Shown: in pieces, positions 1-9,311 of the stretch | Position numbering within the stretch: the first letter of the stretch is position 1 | How the letters are laid out: every line of letters starts with the position of its first letter | Assembly: GCF_024347215.1 (NCBI RefSeq) | Contig: NZ_AP025282.1 | Coordinates: forward strand, 496,001-560,000 | Source: Aliamphritea ceti | GTDB taxonomy: Bacteria; Pseudomonadota; Gammaproteobacteria; Pseudomonadales; Balneatricaceae | Reading direction: 5' to 3' | Length of the DNA stretch: 64,000 nucleotides | Made by a program: the position numbers and the translations under genes | Notes under the pieces: model-generated | What the model was told of the DNA's origin: nothing | What the model saw: the letters and a program-made list of their open reading frames with translations, nothing else | The model's database searches: none

Positions 1-1075
1 CGTCGGTAATCTCAGGATAGCTTTCCAGAGCTTTACGGATATTTGTAGCCAGTCCTGCAACATCATCGGTAGGCGACAGAAAAGTAGAAAATTCATCAAT
101 CAGAATTTCGGAAGGGCCAGTTGGGCAATTTGTGCTGATAACTGGAGTACCTACTATTAATGACTCAATTAGTACTGTTGGCAGGCCCTCACTGTCTGAA
201 GACATCACAAATAGGTCAGCACCTTTCACCCAGGCATAAGGATTGTTTTGAAAACCTGGTAAAATAACTTTATCTTCAATTCCCAGTTCTTTTATGAGTT
301 CCATCATTTGCTTGTACCAGCGCTCATCTGATGCTGTGTATGTACCGCCTATTAAGACAAGCTTCTGGCTGATATTAGCTTTAGCATAAGCTTTTAGAAG
401 TAAGTCCTGTCGCTTACGATTTTCAAACTTCGCAGCATAGATGATGTACGGTTCCTGAGGCTTTAGTGCAGGATCAATTGGTTCTGCAGCTTTGCTGCGA
501 AGTAGGTCAAAGTCAAAAGGATTATAGATCGTTGTAAGAGACTTAGGTTTGACACCTACCTGGTTAACGAGCTCACCTTGCAAGGCATTAGAGACCGTTA
601 CTATATGGCGATTACTATAGATACTGCGGAACTTTTGGATCCAGCGAAATTGGCGAATAATTTTTTTGAGACCAGTTTTGTTGCCAACTTTTGTTTCAAT
701 ATATTTCACCATTGAATTACGATAACGAATAAATACAGGATCAAGTTTTGCCATTTTGCTCAGGCGATCCATATCTTCAGCATTAGATGTAAAGAAGTTA
801 AATTTCTTACCATCGGACTCGATTCTTGTTACCGTTGCTTGCAGCTTTTCAGATAAAAGTTGCTTGTTACGCCAGCGGCTTTCCGCAAGAACACCATTTT
901 CGCTAAGGTGGTGTATTGTGAATGGTACATCGGAGGTTTGATGCTGTTGCTCGTTTTTGACCAGAATGATGTGAACGTCATGGCCCAGTTTTGCAAGTCC
1001 TCCAGCAAAGTTAAGTACTACCCGCTCTGCGCCACCGCCAATTAATGAATCTATCAGTAAACCAATTCTAAGCAT
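1..1075 (-). CDS. Glycosyltransferase family 4 (GT-B), 3' part cut off by the window edge
   Basis: This gene begins at the right and runs off the left edge, so about 358 residues are visible. The N-terminus reads MLRIGLLIDSLIGGGAERVV, the glycine-rich opening typical of GT4 glycosyltransferases. Near the edge lies SEGLPTVLIES, the E-x7-E nucleotide-sugar motif of this fold. It probably adds a sugar to the lipopolysaccharide core or another surface glycan at the cytoplasmic face. I chose the ATG ending at 1075 because a GGAAGA lies upstream at a normal distance; an in-frame ATG at 1087 has no clear ribosome site. It is the last visible gene of a four-gene minus-strand LPS cluster, 25 bases after the GT9 gene. 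Donor and acceptor sugars cannot be told from sequence. Confidence 0.85.
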   Translation of the reverse strand, partial: MLRIGLLIDSLIGGGAERVVLNFAGGLAKLGHDVHIILVKNEQQHQTSDVPFTIHHLSENGVLAESRWRNKQLLSEKLQATVTRIESDGKKFNFFTSNAEDMDRLSKMAKLDPVFIRYRNSMVKYIETKVGNKTGLKKIIRQFRWIQKFRSIYSNRHIVTVSNALQGELVNQVGVKPKSLTTIYNPFDFDLLRSKAAEPIDPALKPQEPYIIYAAKFENRKRQDLLLKAYAKANISQKLVLIGGTYTASDERWYKQMMELIKELGIEDKVILPGFQNNPYAWVKGADLFVMSSDSEGLPTVLIESLIVGTPVISTNCPTGPSEILIDEFSTFLSPTDDVAGLATNIRKALESYPEITD

Positions 1076-1100
1076 GGGATCTTCCATTGAGCTTTATGTA

Positions 1101-2102
1101 TTAAAAGTATTGAGAAATTGCGTCGAGTACTGTGTCAGTGCTGACGTCGGATAGCGGTTCGCGATAAATGAGTTGGTGCTCACCCCATGGTCGCCAATCA
1201 GGTGCTCCTGGATAGCCAAAGAATGCAATCACTGGGCGTTGGAGCCCGCTAGCCACGTGCATTGCTCCGCCGTCACTACAAACGACTAATTGCATCATAG
1301 AAAGACCTGCCATCAGCTCCCGTAGGTTTTCAGTGCGATAAGGGATGATGGGGTAGTTACTGTCGAGTAGAGCTAGTAATTCTTCTAGTTTTTCATCATC
1401 GCCAGGGTGTTTTGGATCGTTTTTAGACCCGGGGCTCCAGAAAATTGCGGCTGGAGATTTGTGCTTTTGTTGGTATTGATTGATTAAGTCTGCAAATTTC
1501 TGGCTAGACCACTGATTGCAGGTTTTTCTAGCGCTAATGTGAAAAGCCGCGATTTTATCTGTTTTAGAGTCTACATTATAAGTTGCTAAAAAGTTTTTAG
1601 CTTGAATTAATTCTGTTTCGCTGCATCGCAATTTAAGACTGGGTGCGTGTTTAATATCTAATCCGGCAATACGAATAGATTTTTCTACCTGATGCAATCC
1701 ATCCAGTGTTGATGGTGCAATAGGAGAGGATATTTTTAAGTTAGCAGCATCGACACCAACTATTTGCCTTGCACCTGACTGTTTTGCAAGAGCAAGTCCA
1801 TGTTTGTCGAGGGCTGGAGTTGCAAGGATAGCAAGGTCAATGGGCTCCCTGCGTAGGCGCCATAGCATTTTTAGACGCTCTGTATAGATACTTAAAAGAC
1901 TTCTATTACCCCTGTGCTTTGCTTTAACATACGTGCAGATTTCGTCTAAATCATCATTTTGTTCAAGAACTGGGGCATTATAGCTACAGGCAAGTAAGCG
2001 AATAGTAGCCTTTGGATATTGTTTTCTGAGCATTGATATTAGCGGCGTTGTGCAGACTAAATCACCAATGTTGTCTCTGCGAACTACTAAAATATTCTTC
2101 AT
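1101..2102 (-). CDS. Glycosyltransferase family 9, heptosyltransferase-like
   Basis: A 333-residue protein that opens MKNILVVRRDNIGDLVCTTP, the hallmark of the ADP-heptose:LPS heptosyltransferase family (WaaC, WaaF, WaaQ). The C-terminal half holds the GT9 donor-site region around CSDGGAMHVASGLQRPVIA, with the DGG..H pattern of the family. These enzymes add L,D-heptose to the LPS inner core in the cytoplasm. Its start overlaps the stop of the preceding ligase-like gene by four bases, so the two are probably translationally coupled. Which heptose it adds, or whether it uses another sugar, is not clear, so no symbol is given. Confidence 0.85.
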   Translation of the reverse strand: MKNILVVRRDNIGDLVCTTPLISMLRKQYPKATIRLLACSYNAPVLEQNDDLDEICTYVKAKHRGNRSLLSIYTERLKMLWRLRREPIDLAILATPALDKHGLALAKQSGARQIVGVDAANLKISSPIAPSTLDGLHQVEKSIRIAGLDIKHAPSLKLRCSETELIQAKNFLATYNVDSKTDKIAAFHISARKTCNQWSSQKFADLINQYQQKHKSPAAIFWSPGSKNDPKHPGDDEKLEELLALLDSNYPIIPYRTENLRELMAGLSMMQLVVCSDGGAMHVASGLQRPVIAFFGYPGAPDWRPWGEHQLIYREPLSDVSTDTVLDAISQYF

Positions 2103-3310
2103 GTGCAGTGCTTGTCTTGAATTGATGTTTCTTTATTCTGGGTAATATTTGCTATTAATAATCCAATCAATATCCAAAAAATAATTATATTATTTCGAAT
2201 GAAAAAGTCATCAGTCATGCTTTTTAGAAAAAATGCTGTCGTAATGCTGATGCCAATAATTCCAGCGTGTATTGTTTCAGTGTTTTTTGTTGCTTGGTAA
2301 AATCGTTTGCATGGGATTAAATATAATAATAGGAAGAAGAAAATTCCTATAAAACCAATTTGAAGGGTTTTATTTAATATTACATTGTGTGCATGCATTT
2401 TATATGCTGGCTCGAAGCTTTTTGGCATTTTCTCTTTTAATGCAATGCTGGGGACTTCATAACCAAAACCTAGTCCTTTTAATGGAGAGGTAAATGTCGA
2501 CTTTATATAGAAAGGCCATATTAATTCTACTCTCGGATCGTTTTTGATCGCGGTGATACTATTGTTAATAGAAAAGTTATTGTCGTTTCTGATGTTTATT
2601 GATAGTGCGCTACCTAGTAACATTAGCATTATTAAGAGGCAGCTTAGTATTTTGCTTTTTTTATAAGTTTTTAAAGTAATGGTCATGCTAATAATTATTG
2701 CTATAATGATCATCGCCATGCGGTTTTGAATTAGATAGGCCGTATACAAGCTAAGAACTATGAGTATGATGTTACATGCTTTTAACAGCACATGCTGCGG
2801 GATAAAGAACAAAGAGTAAAGTAAAATTGTTAAGGATATAGTTATAAGCGTAGATGTATCCCCTACTAGTTGGTAGTACTGGGTTAATGGAGGGTAAAAG
2901 CTGAGTTTGAAATTTATTGCAAGAAGTAATGCCAGTATGTAGCCTGTAAATAAACTTATGATGATCGCTGCTCGAGTTCTTTTGTTTATATATAAAATAG
3001 GTATTATTAAAAAAGTTAAAAAGGGGTAAATTAATTCTTTTTTTATGGATGACAAAGAACGCTCTATATCAGCAGACCAAAATGTGGAAAGTAGAGCGAT
3101 TATAATAAATGCTATCCAAATTGAAGTTTCAGATTTAAATTTAAAGATGTTTTTATATTTGTTTACATTGATTACTAATAATAAAGCTAGAGATGAAATT
3201 GACGCTCCTTGCGTATCACGCATGAATAAGGTGATTGTAAATATACTGCAAAAAAATATATTTAAATATAGTAATACAGTTGTTTTTATATTTCTTTTGG
3301 TTATGTGCAT
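2099..3310 (-). CDS. O-antigen ligase/polymerase-like membrane protein (WaaL/Wzy_C type)
   Basis: A 403-residue protein made almost entirely of hydrophobic segments, with about ten predicted membrane helices and one longer hydrophilic loop near residues 240-310. That topology, and its place between glycosyltransferase genes, fits the O-antigen ligase family (WaaL), which joins polymer to lipid A-core at the periplasmic face. Sequence conservation in this family is low, so the call rests on topology, length and context. The gene is markedly AT-rich compared with its neighbours and uses many Ile, Lys and Asn codons, which suggests acquisition by transfer. It lies 3 bases after the GT2 gene and overlaps the GT9 start. 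A Wzy polymerase is the main alternative. Confidence 0.65.
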   Translation of the reverse strand: MHITKRNIKTTVLLYLNIFFCSIFTITLFMRDTQGASISSLALLLVINVNKYKNIFKFKSETSIWIAFIIIALLSTFWSADIERSLSSIKKELIYPFLTFLIIPILYINKRTRAAIIISLFTGYILALLLAINFKLSFYPPLTQYYQLVGDTSTLITISLTILLYSLFFIPQHVLLKACNIILIVLSLYTAYLIQNRMAMIIIAIIISMTITLKTYKKSKILSCLLIMLMLLGSALSINIRNDNNFSINNSITAIKNDPRVELIWPFYIKSTFTSPLKGLGFGYEVPSIALKEKMPKSFEPAYKMHAHNVILNKTLQIGFIGIFFFLLLYLIPCKRFYQATKNTETIHAGIIGISITTAFFLKSMTDDFFIRNNIIIFWILIGLLIANITQNKETSIQDKHCT

Positions 3311-3313
3311 TTT

Positions 3314-4054
3314 TTATTTAAGGGCTCTGACTTTTGCGTATTTTATAAATGAATTAAAGCAACCAATGCAAATATGAACCAGTCCTGGAACGCCATCCCT
3401 AAATCCTTGGCGAACTAAATAAAACTTAATAAACCTTATAAGTGGGCTCATGATAAGCTTAGTACTGCTTATGTTTTTATTATTCTTGGTTAAAATGTCG
3501 GCTTGAATGCTTGTATATTTATTTTGCTTTTCAATATACTGGTGTAAGGTTTCTTGAGAGTAATGCAATATATCATTTTGTAATGATTTGATAGGAGCGT
3601 TACATATTACCTTCTCATGTACGGAGTCTTCGCTCCAAAAAGCTTGTTGACGATCAAATAATCGTAAGCTCATGTCGGGATAACCCTCGCCATGGCGAAG
3701 CCAGCGGCCCATAAAGCGATTGCAGCGAGGCATTTGGCATGCTGCTGCATTGGGTTCCTGCATGAAATCTTGAATTTCTTTGGCTAATTCGGGGCTGATT
3801 CGTTCATCTGCATCCAGGCATAATACCCAGTTATTTGTTGCCTGTTCGACAGCGAACTGTTTTTGTTGTCCGTAACCAAGCCAGCTTTGATTGATGACTT
3901 TTGCTCCAAGTTTGAAGGCTAGCTCGGTCGTCGTGTCTGTGCTGCCAGAGTCGACAACGATAATCTCATCACAAAAGGATAGTGAAGAGATACAGTCTGC
4001 AATATTATTGGCTTCGTTAAGGGTAATGATGACCGCTGAAAGATATGTGGCCAA
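3314..4054 (-). CDS. Glycosyltransferase family 2, WaaE/KdtX-like
   Basis: A 246-residue GT-A enzyme. It opens with AVIITLNEANNIADC and carries VVDSGSTDTT (nucleotide-binding Asp) and LDADERI (the metal-binding DxD-like motif) near residue 80. The arrangement resembles the WaaE/KdtX group, which adds glucose to inner-core heptose. The start is a TTG at 4054, supported by GGAG six bases upstream; no ATG precedes it in frame. It is the promoter-proximal gene of the minus-strand LPS block, divergent from another GT2 gene across 254 bases. The sugar specificity is inferred only from family resemblance. Confidence 0.8.
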   Translation of the reverse strand: MATYLSAVIITLNEANNIADCISSLSFCDEIIVVDSGSTDTTTELAFKLGAKVINQSWLGYGQQKQFAVEQATNNWVLCLDADERISPELAKEIQDFMQEPNAAACQMPRCNRFMGRWLRHGEGYPDMSLRLFDRQQAFWSEDSVHEKVICNAPIKSLQNDILHYSQETLHQYIEKQNKYTSIQADILTKNNKNISSTKLIMSPLIRFIKFYLVRQGFRDGVPGLVHICIGCFNSFIKYAKVRALK

Positions 4055-4308
4055 AGCCGACTCCAGTATGAGTATCTAGGCTTTTCAGTTTCATGCCTAG
4101 CTTGGCGCGCCTGAAAATCAAACCCAGGATTGTACATTAAAGTCGTGTTGCATCCCAGATTTGTGCTGAGATATATCAAGCTTACTGAGTTTACGATGTA
4201 ATGATGATTGGTGAGAAGTGATAGATGTACAGAACAAGCGGAGTTGCTAAAATAGCACGTTGTTTTGTAGGTCTTTATTGGATCTATAGTTAGGGCTTTT
4301 GAGTATTT

Positions 4309-5046
4309 ATGAAACTATCAGTATGTATTTTGACGTTCAATAGTGACCAGACGCTCGGGCAGTTGCTGGCTCAGGTAATGAAGCTTGAGCAGGAAGTAAT
4401 CGTTGTTGATTCTGGTAGTTCAGATAAAACGCTTGAAATTCTTGCAGGCTACGAAGATCGTATACATGTGTCTTGCCGTCCCTATAAATGTCATTCTGAT
4501 CAGATGAATCATGCAACTTCTCTGGCAAGTAATGACTGGGTGTTATGTCTGGATAGCGATGAGTTGCCGAGCGATAGTTTTATCAAAGCTGTACAAAACA
4601 TAATTGAAGATCCTGGCCAGTACCCGAGGGGCCGGGTTGGACGTATTCGCCGTAACTGGTTTGTTTTGGGGAAGAAAGTGCATGCGATGTACCCCTGTTC
4701 AAGCCCTGATTTCGTAGTGCGTTTATATGATCGAACTATCTGTCGCTTTAACGATAGTGTTGTAGATGACAAAGTCATTGGCTTTGATGAAGATTTTGTT
4801 ATTGAAGGTTGGGTAGATCATCATACTTTTGAAACTGAGGCTGCAATGGCGCGTAAATTGGACGCTTATGTACGGCGAGTGAAGGCGAATGGAAATGAAC
4901 GGAGGTCGTGGCTGAAGGCAGCAGGAAGTGCGACAGCTGCTTTCTGGAAATGGTATTTCGTGAAAAAAGCATTTCTGGATGGTGGTGTTGGTTTAAAAAC
5001 AGCTAAATATGCTGCACGGTATTCATTTCTAAAATACCGTGCCTGA
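4309..5046 (+). CDS. Glycosyltransferase family 2
   Basis: A 245-residue GT-A enzyme opening MKLSVCILTFNSDQTL, with VVDSGSSDKT near residue 35 and LDSDELP near residue 82 as donor and metal motifs. It is a distant paralogue of the divergent GT2 gene at 3314-4054: both have the VDSGS/LD.DE pattern and a similar C-terminal FYLVRQGF/YFVKKAF helix. It probably acts on the same LPS core. The 254-base divergent region has no clear strong promoter; it contains a 6-bp inverted repeat CTAGGC/GCCTAG at 4076-4100. The ribosome site is weak. The next gene (lpxL) converges on it with a 19-base gap. Confidence 0.8.
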   Translation: MKLSVCILTFNSDQTLGQLLAQVMKLEQEVIVVDSGSSDKTLEILAGYEDRIHVSCRPYKCHSDQMNHATSLASNDWVLCLDSDELPSDSFIKAVQNIIEDPGQYPRGRVGRIRRNWFVLGKKVHAMYPCSSPDFVVRLYDRTICRFNDSVVDDKVIGFDEDFVIEGWVDHHTFETEAAMARKLDAYVRRVKANGNERRSWLKAAGSATAAFWKWYFVKKAFLDGGVGLKTAKYAARYSFLKYRA

Positions 5047-5065
5047 TTGTCTCTGTCATTGATGG

Positions 5066-5995
5066 TTAGCAGTTGTTAGCTTTATACAGTTTCTGATTAC
5101 CGTCAGGCTGTGTCTTGAAGCGTTTATGTACCCACATATATTGGGAAGGCGCTCTGCGTACGCAGGATTCTATTGCGTAATTAATTATTGCAGCATCCTT
5201 GGTCTCATCTCCAGATGGAAAGTTTTCGACGGTTTTGACTTCCAGTGTATAGCCGCTGTTGTCAGCGTTCCGCTGACAGCAGAGTAAAACTAAAGGTGAG
5301 CCGTTTAGCTTAGCCATCTTGCTGGTAGCTGTAATTGTACAGGCGGTCTGACCAAAATAAGGGACGAAAACTGAGCCTTTTGCGCCCAGGTCCTGGTCCG
5401 GGGCATACCAGATACAATTGTTTTTTCGCATGTGTCGTAGCATTTGGCGGGTTTTATCACGATCCAGTGGTTCGCTAAAGCGGCTGCGGTGCCTGCAAAA
5501 AAACCAGTCCATCAATGGATTGTTGTGGCGGCGATACAGAGTGCTGACGGGAACGTCATAGAATGAAAACAGTAAGCCACATAGGTCAATCATAGAATAG
5601 TGGCCACCCATCAAAATGACGCCATTACCTGCTTCACGGGCAGTGTGTAATATTTCAGCGCCTTTCAGGGTGGTTATGCTGCGAAAGAAGTTTTTATTGC
5701 CCCAGTAAGCCCAGGTCATCTCTACCAGGCCGCGGCCATTATTATGGAAGACTTCTTTGACCATTGCTTGCTGCTGTTTAGGCTCAAGCTCTGGAAAGCA
5801 CAGACGGATATTTACTTCTGTAACCCGGCGTCGTTTCGGCATTGAGAAATAAAGTAGATTACCGAGTTGTTTTCCGAACCACAGGCCTGATTTGAATGGC
5901 AGAAAAGCCATAAATCTGAGTAGCGCTAATCCTAACCAGATAATCCAGTATCGAGGTGCTAAAAAATCCTGCCAATGCGCGTCTTTATTGCCCAC
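5066..5995 (-). CDS. lpxL: Kdo-dependent lipid A late acyltransferase (LpxL/HtrB family)
   Basis: A 309-residue inner-membrane acyltransferase. The N-terminal APRYWIIWLGLALL helix, the HX4D catalytic motif in GGHYSMID near residue 133, the WYAPDQDLG stretch and the C-terminal QYMWVHKRFKTQP match the E. coli LpxL/LpxM/LpxP family. These enzymes move a fatty acyl chain from acyl-ACP to Kdo2-lipid IVA. The start is GTG. LpxL is favoured over LpxM by the PRYW start and APDQDLG, but chain choice and position cannot be read from sequence. It is divergent from msbA, which exports the finished lipid A, so the pairing is functionally sensible. Confidence 0.85.
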   Translation of the reverse strand: MGNKDAHWQDFLAPRYWIIWLGLALLRFMAFLPFKSGLWFGKQLGNLLYFSMPKRRRVTEVNIRLCFPELEPKQQQAMVKEVFHNNGRGLVEMTWAYWGNKNFFRSITTLKGAEILHTAREAGNGVILMGGHYSMIDLCGLLFSFYDVPVSTLYRRHNNPLMDWFFCRHRSRFSEPLDRDKTRQMLRHMRKNNCIWYAPDQDLGAKGSVFVPYFGQTACTITATSKMAKLNGSPLVLLCCQRNADNSGYTLEVKTVENFPSGDETKDAAIINYAIESCVRRAPSQYMWVHKRFKTQPDGNQKLYKANNC

Positions 5996-6093
5996 AAGTT
6001 ATCCAGATGTTGTAAAATCGCTCATTATAAAGTTCAGCGTTGGCGAACACTAGCGCCATCGTCTTTTCGTGACTATCCAGAGTTATATGCATT

Positions 6094-7887
6094 TTGAAGA
6101 AAGAAAGCAGCTTAGATACCTATTTTCGCCTGTTGGCTTACTTAAAGCCTCATTGGCCCGCTTTTGCTTTAAGCGTTGTTGGCTTTTTTATTTTTGCAGG
6201 CAGTCAGACGGCTTCTGCTAAATGGTTGGAAATGTTCGTTGATTCCATTGAAAAAGGTCAATATGACAACCGTACCTTGTTGGCATTAGGGATTATCAGT
6301 ATTTTCTTTGTCCGTGGTGTTGGTACGTTTTTAGGTAATTACGGAATATCTTATGTGGCCCGCTTTGTTGTGCATTATTTACGGATAGATTTATTTGACC
6401 GGTTAATGGTTTTACCCAGTGAATTTTATCATAAGCATTCGTCCAGCGAGCTGTTAGCTCGTTTGACATACAATGTAGAGCAGGTGACCGGAGCTGCAAC
6501 CGATGCGTTGAAAGTAGCTATTCGTGAAGGTCTGACGGTAGTTGGACTGTTTGGCTATATGTTGTATCTGAACTGGAAGCTGACATTGCTATTTCTGGTA
6601 ATAGGGCCTGTCGTTGGGGCTGTAGTCGCTTTTGCTTCAAAGCGAATGAGGCGGATAAGTAAGAATGTTCAGGGCACTGTCGGAGATATTACTGCTTCTG
6701 CAGCTGAGGCGATTAAAGGCTTTCAGGTCGTCAGAGTATTCGGTGGAATAGAGTCGGAAACAAAACGTTTTGAGCAGGCCAGTCAACGTAACCGTCAGCA
6801 ATATATGAAGATGGTCGTAACTCAGTCGATTACAACACCTATCGTTCAAATGCTGGTTGCTGGTGTTATTGCTGTACTGACTTTTTTGGCAATGGAGCCC
6901 AGCTTGGTACAACAAATGTCGACAGGTGAGTTCATAGCTTTCATTTCGGCAGCATCCCTGATGGCAAAGCCTATTCGCCAGTTGACTGAAATTAATGCGA
7001 CAATTCAGAAAGGACTGGCAGCAGCGCAAAGTCTGTTTGAAATAATTGATACCGATGCTGAGCGGGATGTTGGCACAGAATCTGTTTCACGTATACGGGG
7101 GCAGTTAACGTTTAAAGATTTAAGTTTCCGTTACCCTCAGGCTGAGAAACTAACACTACGTAATATATCTATGAATGTTCAGCCGGGCGAAACGGTTGCT
7201 TTAGTGGGTAAATCCGGTAGCGGAAAAACGTCATTAGCAAACCTGTTACCACGTTTTTATGATCACTTGGATGGTGAACTGCTAATAGATGGAATGCCTA
7301 TAGAGTGTATTGGTCTGCTTGATCTGCGACGACAAATTGCGTTGGTGAATCAGCAGGTTGTACTGTTTGATGGCACGATTGCTGAAAATATAGCCTACGG
7401 AGCCTTGGCGCAAGCTTCTGAGGATGCTGTTTTGGCAGCCGCCGAAGCTGCACATGTGATGGAGTTTGTTAGACATTTGCCTGATGGCTTAGAAACGGTT
7501 GTCGGTGAAAATGGCATGCTGCTATCTGGTGGTCAGCGACAGCGTATTGCGATTGCCAGAGCAATTCTTAAAGATGCTCCCATCTTGATTTTAGACGAAG
7601 CAACATCCGCACTTGATACTCAGTCAGAGCGGCATATTCAGGACGCTCTGGAGAATGTCATGCGGGGCAGGACAACTCTGGTCATTGCGCATCGTTTATC
7701 CACTATTGAGACGGCTGACCGGATTTTAGTTATGGATGATGGTCAGATTATTGAGCAGGGCTCTCATCGGGAACTGTTGGCGCAGCAAGGAGTCTATGCG
7801 GGATTACATCGTTTGCAGTTTAGTGAGCAGCAATCAATTGCGATAGAAAGCCATTCTGAGCAGATTACACAGGAAAAAGATTCATGA
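6094..7887 (+). CDS. msbA: Lipid A export ATP-binding/permease protein MsbA
   Basis: A 597-residue ABC half-transporter. Residues 1-320 are a six-helix transmembrane domain. The nucleotide-binding domain shows Walker A GKSGSGKT, signature LSGGQRQR, Walker B ILILDEATSALD and the switch His in IAHRLST. MsbA flips lipid A-core across the inner membrane, and length and domain order match. The start is a TTG; the ATG at 6087 is in another frame, so rare-start use is likely. It overlaps hldE by four bases (ATGA), which suggests an operon for LPS export and heptose supply. A C-terminal tail rich in Glu, Gln and Ser follows the ATPase domain. Confidence 0.93.
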   Translation: MKKESSLDTYFRLLAYLKPHWPAFALSVVGFFIFAGSQTASAKWLEMFVDSIEKGQYDNRTLLALGIISIFFVRGVGTFLGNYGISYVARFVVHYLRIDLFDRLMVLPSEFYHKHSSSELLARLTYNVEQVTGAATDALKVAIREGLTVVGLFGYMLYLNWKLTLLFLVIGPVVGAVVAFASKRMRRISKNVQGTVGDITASAAEAIKGFQVVRVFGGIESETKRFEQASQRNRQQYMKMVVTQSITTPIVQMLVAGVIAVLTFLAMEPSLVQQMSTGEFIAFISAASLMAKPIRQLTEINATIQKGLAAAQSLFEIIDTDAERDVGTESVSRIRGQLTFKDLSFRYPQAEKLTLRNISMNVQPGETVALVGKSGSGKTSLANLLPRFYDHLDGELLIDGMPIECIGLLDLRRQIALVNQQVVLFDGTIAENIAYGALAQASEDAVLAAAEAAHVMEFVRHLPDGLETVVGENGMLLSGGQRQRIAIARAILKDAPILILDEATSALDTQSERHIQDALENVMRGRTTLVIAHRLSTIETADRILVMDDGQIIEQGSHRELLAQQGVYAGLHRLQFSEQQSIAIESHSEQITQEKDS

Positions 7888-9311
7888 AATTTGTAATGCC
7901 ACGTTTTGATAAGGCACAGGTATTAGTTATTGGTGATCTGATGCTGGATAGATACTGGCATGGACCTACGTCACGGATTTCTCCTGAAGCACCTGTACCA
8001 GTTGTAAAAGTAGAACAAAGAGAAGACAGGCCAGGTGGTGCAGCCAACGTCGCACTGAATATTTCTGCTTTAGGTGCTGGTGTATCACTTATTGGTTTGG
8101 TTGGCGAAGATGAAGCTGGCAGCGCTTTGGAAACTCAGTTAGCGTCTGCCCGAGTTAACTGTCAGTTCTGTACCAGCAATGATGAACCAACCATTACCAA
8201 GCTAAGGGTAATGAGTCGCCACCAACAATTGATTCGCCTGGATTTTGAAGAGCGTTTTGCGGCTGATTACAGTGCTGATTTACAGCAGCAGGCTGAGGCA
8301 TTATTACCTAATGTTGGTGTGATGATTCTGTCTGATTATGACAAAGGCACGCTGAGTGATCCGCAGGCTTTGATTGCTCAGGCCCGTATGGCTGGTGTGC
8401 CGGTATTGGTCGATCCTAAAGGCAGCAATTTTGAACGTTATCGTGGTGCAACTTTATTGACGCCTAATCTAAGCGAGTTTGAAGGGGTAGTTGGTGTCTG
8501 TCAGTCTGAGCAGGAATTAGTGGCTAAGGCTCAGCAGTTAATTGAACAGCTGGAACTAGAAGCTCTTTTAGTCACCCGAAGCGAGCAGGGTATGACACTG
8601 ATCCGTGCTGATCAGAATGAAGTGCACTTTCCGGCGCGTGCCCGTGAAGTATTTGATGTGACTGGCGCCGGAGATACGGTAATTTCAACGTTGGCCAGTG
8701 CTTTGGCTGCCGGTGAGCCGCTTGATGCTGCTACCGGTTTAGCGAATATAGCCGCAAGTATTGTGGTTGGTAAGCTGGGTACTGCTGCTATCAGCGCCCC
8801 TGAATTGCGGCGGACAGTAAACCGGGAGCTGGGAGCTGAACGGGGTGTCGTGAGCGATGAACAGTTGTTAATTGCTTTAGATGATGCTCGCGCCAGTGGT
8901 GAAAAGATTGTTTTTACCAATGGTTGTTTTGATATTTTACATGCTGGCCATGTGGGCTATTTGAAGCATGCCCGGGCGCAAGGTGATCGTTTGGTGCTTG
9001 CTATTAATGATGACGAATCAGTCAAGCGTCTGAAAGGTGAGGGGCGGCCTATTAATCCTGTAGAACGTCGTAAAACTGTACTGGCAGGACTTGAGGCGGT
9101 CGACTGGGTTGTTAGCTTTAATGAAGATACACCTGAGCGCCTATTAGAACAAGTACGTCCTGATGTGCTTGTGAAAGGTGGCGATTACGGTATTGAAGGT
9201 GTTGTTGGCGGTGAATTTGTTAGCAGCTATGGCGGTGAAGTCAAAGTACTATCATTCCTGGATAACTGTTCTACGACGGCTATTGTAGAAAAAATTCAGT
9301 CTAAAGACTGA
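7884..9311 (+). CDS. hldE: Bifunctional heptose-7-phosphate kinase / heptose-1-phosphate adenylyltransferase HldE
   Basis: A 475-residue two-domain enzyme for ADP-heptose synthesis. Residues 1-315 are a PfkB/ribokinase-fold kinase with GDLMLDRYW at the start and the catalytic DVTGAGDT near residue 258. Residues 340-475 are a nucleotidyltransferase with FTNGCFDILHAGHVGYL, containing the HxGH motif. It phosphorylates D-glycero-manno-heptose 7-phosphate at C1 and later adenylylates it, supplying the GT9 enzymes. It is coupled to msbA by an ATGA overlap. Its last 11 bases overlap the stop of the convergent Nudix-like gene. Confidence 0.95.
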   Translation: MKFVMPRFDKAQVLVIGDLMLDRYWHGPTSRISPEAPVPVVKVEQREDRPGGAANVALNISALGAGVSLIGLVGEDEAGSALETQLASARVNCQFCTSNDEPTITKLRVMSRHQQLIRLDFEERFAADYSADLQQQAEALLPNVGVMILSDYDKGTLSDPQALIAQARMAGVPVLVDPKGSNFERYRGATLLTPNLSEFEGVVGVCQSEQELVAKAQQLIEQLELEALLVTRSEQGMTLIRADQNEVHFPARAREVFDVTGAGDTVISTLASALAAGEPLDAATGLANIAASIVVGKLGTAAISAPELRRTVNRELGAERGVVSDEQLLIALDDARASGEKIVFTNGCFDILHAGHVGYLKHARAQGDRLVLAINDDESVKRLKGEGRPINPVERRKTVLAGLEAVDWVVSFNEDTPERLLEQVRPDVLVKGGDYGIEGVVGGEFVSSYGGEVKVLSFLDNCSTTAIVEKIQSKD

